Assembly (NCBI GenBank): GCA_019321725.1
Contig: CM033124.1
Span: forward strand, 992,001-1,056,000
Reading direction: 5' to 3'
From: Paulownia fortunei
Lineage: Eukaryota; Streptophyta; Magnoliopsida; Lamiales; Paulowniaceae
DNA: 64,000 nt
Numbering within the stretch: the stretch's first letter is position 1; each line of letters begins with the position of its first letter. This document shows, piece after piece, positions 50,601 through 60,687 of this stretch. The translations under genes and the position numbers were made by a program. The notes below the pieces were generated by a model that was not told the DNA's origin, did no database searches, and saw only the letters and a program-made list of their open reading frames with translations.

Positions 50601-53600
50601 TGTTATTTGCATGAACTACAATCTTCAGATAGGTTCTAAAATATACTAGAACGAGTGATTGTGATGGGAGACTCGAACAGGACTTTTTAGTAGGCCTTAT
50701 CAGCAGAAATGTCTGGGGTATTGAAACGCTTAGTCATGTATGCTGACCGGATATCCATCTATTTATATGTAAACAGTTTTCATATTGGACTTTTTAGTAG
50801 GCCTTATCAGCAGAAATGTCTGGGGTATTGAAACGCGTAGTCATGTATGCTGACCGGATATCCATCTATTTATATGTAAACAGTTTTCATATTGCTTATA
50901 AAAATGTTTTAACTCCAACTCAGGGAGTACCAATTATTCATATGCTCATGCAAATGTAGAAATATAGTGAAAAAATGCGGGCTGATTGTGAGGGTGAGAA
51001 GATGAGGTATTTCCTTGGGGAGGGGGTTGGAATTTGGTGAATTCCAAAGCTTGGACTCAAGGACGGAGATAAGGAATTAGTGCAAAAAATTGTGGTAATA
51101 AGGGAACTAAAAGAAGGGAAAACAACAAATTTATAGTTTATAATATAAATATAAATATAAATTACATATTAATAGTTTGTAATGTAAATATGAATAGTTT
51201 GTAATATAAATGTAAAATACATATTATCGAAATTAGAATAAAAATATTTAAATAAAAGCTTGTGAGTTGCTCGAGAATTTTTTTAGTCGGCTCGAGCTTG
51301 GCTCTATTTCGATATGGGCAATCTTTGAATTCAAATAGTACTCAAGTAGGATTGAAAAGCTCACTAAGAAGCTTGATTCGTACTACGAGGAAATGAGCAG
51401 TCAGAATTTTGAACGAATGTTTTTATTTCCCCCATAAATGAAACCGAACATTGTAAAAGTTTTTTTGGGGTTTTATTCCCTAAGGAAAAACATAGGCAAA
51501 TAATTTGAAAAAGCCCTAATCATTACTATACACAGATATATATTCCATATTTATCCAATTATTATATATTAATATATGTCTATATATATTATTACATCAA
51601 GAAAAAAAAATATATATATATATCTTTCAATCATTATATTAGTATAAATATATATTTTCCAATCATTGCATTAATACAATAACAACATAAAATTAAATAA
51701 AAGTTTAACCACACCACTAACCATGTAAAATCTTACATGTTATGACATCTAAGACAGAAAATATCCTCTCAGAATTGAAACCAAATGCTTTTTTTCTCCT
51801 GAAATACTTAACGATTTTCCAAAACAAAACCAAACACATTTTCATTCTCTACATATTCCCCAACACAACCTCCCAAGATACATTTCTCCACAACATCTCC
51901 CCCAAAACACCCCACAATGATTTGAAACATAGCAAAATTCTCAACCTTAAACATTCTAGACATTATTTACCATTTATAAGACCATGATCAGCATCTTCTT
52001 CTAATTCCATGCACCTTTAGTGTGGAATGCCCGATAGCAGCCGATTTAGGTGCGTGGGGAAAACAGATGTTCCATAGTTTCGTTGTTGGAGTTTCATAAA
52101 GGACAAAATATCAGAATTTAATATATTCCGTCACACCAGTCTATTCCACTTTCTGCCAATTGACTTGAATCTGGGTCTTTAATTTTGTTAACCTTCAATG
52201 ATTGTTGTAACTCAAATTTTCAACCTGCCAGGAGCTGGTCCTGTAAACTTTTAAGTGACACTTATGTTAAATTTCATGGTTGGTGCCCAGGGAATCCCTG
52301 AATCTAATGCTACACCTGCGTAATAGCCTATTTTATTGTCAATTTTGAAATGTCGACCACCGATTATTCTACTCTGCAACACAATCGGCATCAATACCTG
52401 GGTAAAATAAATTCCCTCATTTGTGTCCTTTGGTTCTTAAGTAATAAATATTAGTTTCAATTTTATTACTCTTTACTGGATTTGTTCAAATTCACTTATT
52501 TTTCAAAATTAAAATTAATTCACTTCAGATTCTTTTCGGCCCTCGCCGCCTAATTGGGAAGATGGAAGATGGAGTTAAGAGTTTATTGTGTCAATTTAAA
52601 GTGGTTTATTGCTTTTGGAATGGAAGACAAAATTAGAGAATACTATGAGAGATAATGTGGACAACAAGAAATGGATTTAGAACACAAAATTGAGAATACT
52701 ATATTAATTGTGTGTTTAGTGTAATCACACTTTTAATTAGCTTCTATAGGTTAAGAAAGATTTTTTTTGTAGTGACAAATCCCAAAAAAACCTGTTGAAT
52801 CATTTAGTCTTATTAGTAACACATAGGGATGGCAATGGGGTGGGTCCAAACCCGGACCCGTTCTAGACCCCCTCCACTTGGGCCGGGTTTTAACAGTATA
52901 AACGGGTTTGAGTTGGGTTCGGGTCCTTTTATTTTCAAACACCCAGACTAGACCCGTTTAATTTTTTTTATTTTTTTAAAAAATTTATTGTATATATGTA
53001 TGATATTTAAGTTTTAATAGTATTATTTTAAAAAATTAATTTTTAATATTTTTTAAATTACAAAGCAGGTCTAACGGGTCTACATACTAGGTCCTGGGGG
53101 GGGGGGGGGGTCTAAGTCCTTAAAACTTTAGCGGTCGGGTCCAGGCAAACCTGACCTAGACCCGACCCGTACTAACACAGTGGATTCAAAGAGAGCTAAT
53201 GAGCATGTGATCGTTGTGTTTTGGTATGTGTGTGGAAAACATCCTTTTTAGCACTATCAACCTCTAGCATTTTCCACATGTATTGATGCAAGCCATAAAA
53301 TTACAAGTACCTCCGTCTTCCAAATATATCTTACTAGTTCTTAACATAATAGAAAGCAAGATTTAGTACATAATGTGATGATTCCAGGGAATCTTGGTTG
53401 AATTTGATTCAATTTGAAATGGTCTTTCCCATTCTTCTATTTGGTTCAAATATTTGAGATAGTGGTAATTGAATAAAGGTTTATTTGTTATGACTATAGT
53501 AACCATGTCTGTATTAATAACTTACACTCCCTCTGTGCAAAACATATTGTTCCTTTTTATTGAACGTCCCAAGATAAGAATTCATTTCCTAAAATGGAAA

Positions 53601-55759
53601 CTTTTTTTCTTTTTATAAAACCACCTTAACAATTAAAGTAATAATGTAACACCATTAACTCTCAGCCACTACTTTACTTTGAAGTCAGTAGTGTAAATGC
53701 TTAAAAAAAATTCTTTTTTAACCCTGTAATATTACTTTTTTAACTTTCATCTAAAACCAAAGTGGACCTATAATATTAGGGCGGAGGCGTCGTCCGCTAG
53801 GGTATCGTCGCCGACCCAAACGGTGAGTTTCAATCGCGCTTTCGACCGTGACCCCAGGTCAGGCGGGTATCAAATTCTGGAATCGTACATTGCTTCCTAA
53901 AATGCCCAATTTTTTTTTCACCTTGATCTTATCTTTGACAAAATATTCATTTATATATAAACTACTCAACCTAACACCATATCAGTTGATGTGAGAGGCC
54001 GAAATGATATTTATTTTTATGAAAATTTCTGGTGCATTTCCAAGCACTTTTACAGAATGTTTCCTGAAGATAGAATAGTGTTTTCTGAGATTGAGAGGGA
54101 TAGGGTTTGAAAATAGGGGGACAGCATTAGAAAATAGTGTAGAAAATAATGGTGTGTATTTGAAAATTTTCTCATAAAATATTTTGAGAAATAGACCGAA
54201 ACAAACCCGTTTTGGCCATTTCCATCTACATGAAACACATGAGATGAAAATGAATACAAATCTCACTAGTCTTTGATGCAAATCTAGAGTGGGTTATAAG
54301 TAATGGGCTACAAAGAAAATGTGGTAGAAAAATAAGGGTGTGCGCTTGAAAATCTTAATAGAAAATGTTTTTAGAAAATAGACGAAAACAAACTCGTTTT
54401 GGCCATTTCCATCTCTGAAAACTTGAAAGCATGAAACATAGCATTTGTATCTCACTGGTCTGTGATACAAATCTAGAGTGGGTTTACAAGATAATGTGCC
54501 ACACAGCCCAACTCCAAATGCCCAACTAGGAGATAGTAAGGGCCTTTAGGAATAGATTTGGGAAAAAGAATTGAGTGTGTCATACCGCAAAACAAGAACT
54601 TAGCTAGTTTCAATGTAGCGATTTTAACAACGAACAAATAGAGCTTTTTTAGAGTTTATATAATTTAAGACATTTATCAAGGCATGAAGAAGCTTTTGAA
54701 GAAATCAATGTAGCAAGGAGAACACCAAAATTGTCCATTCTTAGTTCCAGGACAATGCAGCACAGCAGCTATATTTTGTTTCTTGAATGTTGATTACCGA
54801 AAATCATTGTAATAATAAAGAAAAAGTATCATATTTTGTTCTTTGTGTTTGTTCTTTAAGCTGTAGAAAATAGATTTAGCAAATGGGAAGGACTGAAGGA
54901 GAACACCACTAAGTGAATGATGGAAATCCATTATTACAGAGTAGTTTAAAAATTTCATAATTCCTTCCAAATTCCATGCTATTCTGATAGATCTTACATC
55001 CATAATGCAATCTGAATACATTCCTCAATAATGGGTCATGGATCCATGTGATCATCAGCATTGTGACTTAAACAGCCACAATTGTAGTTTTAGGTGCATT
55101 TCCTTTATTGACAAGTTTATCCTGCAATAAAGCTTGTAATACTTATCTTCTTTCTTTTTTATGTGAGGCTGTCAAATGGTGCACAAATATCTCCTGCTAT
55201 CTGCAATTGTTAAAATTGTTATGCTATTAATTTCAAGTATGAAGAACTGTCTTCCCTAATGGCTTGCTCAGAACTCCTACCTTGGGAGGACGCAAAATAT
55301 ATCATGTGAGTAGGATGGAATGTTTGGTGACAAAATCAAATATTTACTAGCAATAATGGTTGAAAATATTTGTGCACAAGTATTTCTTTGTTATGATGGA
55401 GTCCTAATATGATATCTGTGAAGTGAAACACAAAGATGAAATAAATGTTAACTTCCTATTAATTTCTTTTTATGTGCAACCTTATTTTGCAGGCTCGGCC
55501 TTTGTTTAAAGACCGTAGGAAGTTCTCGCAGATGGCTGATCCCATGCTTCAAGGTCAGTACCCACCTAGGGGCTTGTATCAAGCTCTTGCTGTTGCTGCA
55601 ATGTGTGTTCATGAGCAACCCAACATGCGGCCTCTCATTGCAGATGTGGTAACGGCCCTAACTTATCTTGCTTCCCAGAAATATGATCCTGAAACACAGC
55701 CAGTCCAAAGGCCTAGCTCAGGCTCCTCTACTCCAAGAATGCGAAGGGAACAGCGTTAG
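47690..55759 (+). CDS. PBS1-like receptor-like cytoplasmic kinase (RLCK VII)
   Basis: A complete five-exon gene: 47690-47780, 48610-48803, 49518-49707, 50064-50455 and 55493-55759. The junctions are GT-AG and in phase, giving 377 residues. MGWSLC at the N-terminus offers G2 for myristoylation and C6 for palmitoylation, so attachment to the plasma membrane is expected. The kinase domain has the P-loop GEGGFGRV (78-85), VAIK with K100, a Glu in the C-helix (E116), the catalytic loop YRDLKCSN (D198; Tyr for His is usual in this family), DFG at 216-218, an activation segment [17 protein letters not shown], and conserved helices through [19 protein letters not shown]. Members relay signals from surface immune receptors to MAP kinases, oxidases and channels. 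The sequence is closest in memory to Arabidopsis PBL5/PBL6 and PBL27, but the short C-terminal tail (about 20 residues after the kinase) fits the PBL5/6 type better. The last intron is about 5 kb and full of repeats; the exons are clean. Confidence 0.94.
50681..50894. repeat. Near-perfect 107-base tandem duplication
   Basis: Two adjacent copies, 50681-50787 and 50788-50894, start gactttttagtaggcc and end cagttttcatattg. I find a single difference (acgcttag versus acgcgtag), so the duplication is young or an assembly artefact. It lies about 225 bases inside intron 4 of the kinase gene. Confidence 0.92.
51760..51930. mobile_element. Truncated MITE-family fragment in kinase intron 4
   Basis: It contains the family blocks ccaaacacattttcattctc, acatattccccaac, aagatacatttctccacaa and cccaaaacacc, in the same order as the copies at 60 kb and 24 kb. 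Both termini are degraded. Confidence 0.4.
52824..53172. mobile_element. Candidate hAT-like non-autonomous element
   Basis: A 349-base segment is flanked by the direct repeat taacaca at 52817-52823 and 53173-53179, a plausible 7-base core of an 8-base hAT target duplication. The left end is tagggatggcaatggggtggg; the right end is rich in gacctagacccgacccgt. Both ends are rich in gggtc or gaccc motifs in opposite orientation, typical of many plant elements that begin tagggatggcaa. The inverted-repeat match is imperfect. A run of about 15 G occurs inside at 53096-53110. Confidence 0.4.
54130..54500. repeat. Diverged tandem duplication, period about 185 bases
   Basis: Unit 1 (54130-54314) and unit 2 (54315 to about 54500) share gaaaat...gtagaaaa, agaaaatagac/gaccg, the block cgttttggccatttccatct, and caaatctagagtgggtt near their ends, with many substitutions and indels. 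It lies inside kinase intron 4. Confidence 0.65.
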
Positions 55760-58380
55760 GTAGCAACAGAAGGAAAAACATCTCTGATCAAATATGAGGA
55801 TTTCTACCCTTGTAAGTGCCACTTGAGGATGGTATTATTTAAGGGACGGATGAACTTAGTGATTTTACGGAACATGAGGATAGTGTGAGTTCATTGGCTG
55901 CATCCAAATGATGGCTGTCTACCAGATCTTCTGTTATTCCAAGTCCAGGCGAGAGGTTCATTCCCAGGTGTCGTCTCTTCTTACTTCAATTATTAAAAAT
56001 AGAAAAATGAAAGAAAACAGGTTGAATCTCCAAACCACACCATGTTAATTTTGTGAAATTTTTCTTGTTAGTTTGTCTAGGTTCTCTCCTATTCTTCGAT
56101 TTTCCTTCTTTCTTCTATTTTTCTCCTGCTCTTTTATTCCTTTCCTATCCTCCCGAGTATTATCACATTTTCCAGATGTGTACAACTAAGCCTTCGACAT
56201 TTGAGGTTTGGACCATGAGGGCTCTTGTATCTAAATGTTAATATAAATGGCTATAGACATCATACTACTACTACTTCAGTACCTGGAATTCTTGAATTTG
56301 GTGGCTGCTGCCTCCATTGTAATGATCTTGATAGTGATATTCATAGTTTGCATCCTTCTGCTTCATGCTCTTCCTCCATTTGTCTTTATGTTCAAATGAT
56401 GAGCCTTGATGTTATTGCATTTAGCTTTTCCTTGGATATAAGATTGATGACACTCCTCTTCCTTTGGGGACTAAGACTTCATAAAACTTTCAGTTTTGTT
56501 ATCATAAGAGACATAAAGATCATATGCATGTGCACTGTGCAGGAGCAAATGGGAAAGAAACCGAAAAACCATATTGTTCGCCTTCTGCTGAAAAAGGTCC
56601 CAGTGAGTAGATTTAGGCTGGGAAGAAGGGTAATTGTGAATTATAAATGTTGAGATTTCTTTACATTTTATGTAATAATAATCATGAAAAAAAAAAAAAC
56701 AAAGAGAAGCATGGAAGACGTCAATCTGGAAAAGAACTGGCCATGATGGCTTAAACAATGATGTAATGTATTCCATTTGTTCTAAATTATTATCTTTGTT
56801 CTTTTTTTTTTTTTGGTCGGGACGTGCCAAAATTATATGCCATTTTGCTAAAATGAAATTTTCTTTTTATCCAAAACTAGGATAGCAAGACTTGGGTGTG
56901 AGGCAGATTGGTCAAAATTCGATATTCGATCTGCTAAGTTTTGATTCCTAATGAACTTGAAATTCAATGGATTGATCTCTTTATACTCATTTTGTAATTT
57001 AAAAATATTTAATATTTTATTTTTTATAAAGTAATATTGTTATAACTTTCTAAATATGATAAATAATATTATAACAAAAAAAATAATTATTTATAAATAT
57101 GTTTGTATATTTTAATTTTTATAAATTAAACAATGAAAACATACTTTTTTTTTAACTTTTATGTATGTTGAAAGTATACACTATTTATTAATTTTACATT
57201 ATTGCTTTAAGTTATAAGGATATTATATTTAATTTTAATTTTATATGTGAGTATTTACCTAATATAGACATATTTTCTATATATTGTGTAAACATATAGG
57301 AAATAAATACACAAATAGAATAAATAAATATACATATGATTTGAGTCACCTTCAGTTCCAAGACATGAGACCCATTTTGAGACTTATTTATATTCTAAAA
57401 AAAATCAAAAAATCGCAAAATTCGAGTTTAACTCAAATTCATTGCCATTTATACTCAAAATTATCATCTCAATTAAAATAATAATATAAAACTAATAATT
57501 TTCAATCACTTTTTTAAAAGACAATAGTATAAAAATACATAAAAGAAAAAATTATACTTTATCTACTTTTGTCTAGATATTCATGTCGGATCAAAACTAA
57601 ACTTCTAATTTTGGAATGTATGCACTATCACCATACTCACTCATATCTCATGAGAATGAAAGTTTTATTTGTTTCTAAACCTAAGCCCTCAAGTCTGAAT
57701 GAGATATTCTGATCTTCATCAACTCTCACAGTGGCAAATCTGAGCTTGTTAATGGCATCAGAATTTTGAGTAAAATAACTGTAGAAACTTATGTAGAAAT
57801 TATTTGAGCACGTACAAAAACAGTAGAATGAGTTGAAGACACCATCAAATATAGATAACCAAATTAAATGCCACATTCACATCCTGACAAATGAGTCGAG
57901 TCGGGTCAAAACTGAATCCAAGTCCAAACCAGATTGAGTGCCATAACCAGATCAAAAAAGGTTCTGGGCTTGGCTTAACTGAAGAGACAAGCATCTAAAA
58001 ATAGTCTGTGTAGGACTTGCACATCTGGAAAAGTACAAGTGGTGTATTGGATATAGAGTTCATTTCTAAGGAGCAAGTTCCATTGCAAGAAACCACCAAT
58101 GTTGACAGAATAACATCACAGGAGGCACAAGGAATGAAGGAAATTTGAACAGAGAAATTTTCTGGATAACTTTTTTCAGAAAGATGATAGCTGATAACTC
58201 CTCTTAAACAACAGTTATCGTAGTTTATAACGAAGATGTAGAACAAAAATTACAGAAGTTATTTACAATTTGGCTAAACCTAAAATATGTGTTCCTTCTT
58301 ATATTATGCTTCTCACCGAGCTATTAGTGTCAATGAAATAACAAACAAACAATAAATATTATCAGTTCTCTTAATAATGA
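55760..58380. other. 3' flank of the kinase gene and intergenic DNA
   Basis: The first few hundred bases are probably kinase 3' UTR; beyond that the sequence is AT-rich with no recognisable gene. A minus-strand frame at 57876-57637 ends in a varied, non-repetitive stretch (ATVRVDEDQNISFRLEGLGL) that might be a stray exon, but I cannot place it in any family or join it to the TBC gene. Confidence 0.4.
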
Positions 58381-58394
58381 ACTAATAGAACCGA

Positions 58395-58676
58395 ATGATA
58401 TCGACTTCAGAGAGGGAGAGTATTCATGCTCAACAAGGGAAATCAAGGTTCCATGGGCGAAGGCATCAGAACTACAATTCCGCTGCCTCTCTTATACCTT
58501 CTCCTCTACCTTATGACCATTGGTCTCCTCCTGCTCAAGGCTTAAACTCTGTCCCTCATTCGAAGATTTCCCATCATTTTGCTCCTCAACACTGGTGGAC
58601 TTCCCCTGTTGCATTCAATTTTTTTCCAGAGAATCAACAGCACAGCACAGCACAGATATCAAGTGGTATGCCTTAC
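58395..58676 (+). other. Unassigned coding-like segment
   Basis: An open frame of higher complexity than its surroundings reads through SRFHGRRHQNYN, SPLPYDHWSPPAQGLNSVPH and HHFAPQHWWTSPVAFNFFPE to QQHSTAQISSG, where a possible GT donor (gtatgc) follows. A cttcag before it at about 58404-58409 could be an acceptor. Composition (Pro, His, Trp, Gln) suggests a fragment of a regulatory protein, but I do not recognise it. Neither a partner exon nor a promoter was found, so it may be an orphan or decayed exon. Confidence 0.25.
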
Positions 58677-59214
58677 ATACTTCATATACCAGAGACACAC
58701 ACAAAGAAATGAATATAGGCAGCAAGTGCCTTGTATAGATTATCTCATGTTGCAGTTACAGCATATATACTCATGAGAAGCTATACCAAAATGATAGAAG
58801 ATCTTTTCCATTAAATTGTCGTGTTTTACCCTTTTTGAACTACAACAGTAACAATTTGGAACAATCATTTTATATGAACAGGTTTGTTTATTATGGAGCA
58901 AATAAGGGGAGAATTGCAAAGGAGATGCATGATAACAGAAAATATGTAACATGTGTCATATGAGCATAGCAGAAAGCATACCTACAATCACCAAAGAAAG
59001 TAAAGCATACTTATGGATAGTAAAATATACAACATTTTCCATTGCATGGAAACTTTATATGTCAAATTATTACACCCAAAGTTAATTTTTTTTAAAATTA
59101 GCAGCCTTCCAGGCATGTATATAAGTTTTCTAGATAAGGTACCAGTGAATAGTCTTCCCTGTTTACTACAGATTGAGATAAGCAACAAAATATAGCCAGT
59201 CCTTTTGATAGGTA

Positions 59215-59415
59215 AAAAATGGAATCCTCCTGACTATTCTAGGCGGGTGATTGGAAGTGTTTTTGGTCTTTTTCCCTCATGTTGGGTAATTAGTTTCAAG
59301 GCTTAGCCTCTGCACAAAGAACAGTTCCCTAGAGTTTGTTCTTTGTTGCATGTCTTGTTAAGTTGTGCATCCTTCTTTGGGTTAATAAAATTTGAATTTA
59401 CCCAAAGAAAACAAA
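59215..59415. mobile_element. Possible 5'-truncated LINE tail
   Basis: About 200 bases end in ctttgggttaataaaatttg followed by tttacccaaagaaaac. This resembles the 3' ends of plant L1-type LINEs, which often finish with a gggttaataaaattt motif and an A-rich tail. No reverse-transcriptase frame or clear target duplication remains. A weaker similar ending lies at 17280-17310. Confidence 0.3.
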
Positions 59416-60060
59416 AATAGCAAATACTTTTGACAGAACTGCACAAGTTGCTCTGAATACTGATAGAGAGCTGTTGCACAAGCGGAAGAACGGAGTCCAG
59501 TAAGATCCAAAATCTTTGTCAAACTTGTTCATGCATCAAAAGATTCAAAACCATGGGTCTTTTCGACCTAAAATATACAAAATGGCTAATGATTCCACAA
59601 ATTTCAATGATGGTAACCTTATCATTGTACCCATATATAAGCAAAACTTAGAAAAGAAAATTATAAGATGGCAAGATTGAAGTGATGATCATCCACATTC
59701 AGACGGTTACATATATATTTTCCGAATAACTAGAAAATAACTAACCTTCAGTTAAATTCCCATTACATATGAACTGTTTAGGCTAGAAGATACAGGCATG
59801 ACAAATCTTTTTATAATGAACCAATTTACTAAATGAAATTACCAATGAGGCAATAATTACAATTTGAATCATGAGCAAACTTGTTTCAGCTAAATATTGT
59901 TCAATGAGTTTCAGTTACACCCTTATAACCACATTCCAACTAGACGACTCCTCGAGTTATACAATGCATAGGTCAAGATTGATAAATGGCTACCCATTTC
60001 CGAAACATTCTGGCTCAATAAATTTCTAATTTAATTTAGTTTTAATAGTTCTGAGATATA

Positions 60061-60460
60061 GACTTTGTTTGGTTTCATTTCCAAAATTGCATTTTCCTAC
60101 TCCAGAAACGAAAATGTTTTTGCCACTTGTATTTTCTGAAAATGGTATTTTCATTCCCCAAATATATCAGTCATCCATTACAGTATTTAATTAATCATAT
60201 ATCCTACTATACCCCCACTAACTACAACAAAACAACATTGACAAGACATTTAAAATTGAAAATATCTCTAACTTCAACAAACAACATTGACAAGATATTT
60301 ACAATAAAAAATGTTCCCCAAAAATACTTCACATCATTTCTTTCTAGCAAAAAATCCAAACACATTTTCATTTTCCACACATTTTCCAGTTCTGCTATCA
60401 AAATACATTCTTTCAAAATAATTTTCTCAAAACAACCGGAAATAACACCAAACAAAGTCA
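60061..60460. mobile_element. MITE with terminal inverted repeats
   Basis: The left end gactttgtttggt (60061-60073, position within a base or two) is matched by the inverted right end accaaacaaagtc (about 60448-60460), a 13-base perfect terminal inverted repeat. The element is flanked by ata on both sides, a possible 3-base target duplication. It is about 400 bases, AT-rich and non-coding. The interior carries two diverged copies of an acattgacaagatattt-type block. This is the best-preserved copy of the family also seen at 3.1, 23.6 and 51.8 kb. It lies just 3' of the recognised TBC exons. Confidence 0.65.
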
Positions 60461-60687
60461 TAGTTTCTGAGCTTATAAGAGACTTCAGTTTATTATGCAA
60501 ATGCTTAATAGAGATAATTTCAATTTTGAGTTGGGAATTTAAGAATAAATACAATGAAAGCTAACTTAATGTTAATTAAAAGGAATATGAATGCGGGCAA
60601 CAGACACCTGATAATTACAGGAATAGGAATGAAGCCATGAACTAGAATTCATTCTAGGCATGGAGAGAGAGGAGGGCAATTACTAAC

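Larger units (their letters stand above)
50456..55492 (+). other. Large repeat-filled fourth intron of the kinase gene
   Basis: A 5,037-base intron with a standard gtaaga donor and a ttgcag acceptor, much longer than the gene's other introns (0.35-0.83 kb). It contains a 107-base tandem duplication, a MITE-family fragment, a hAT-like element with a poly-G run, and a diverged 185-base duplication. No exon-like segment was found within it. Confidence 0.8.
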
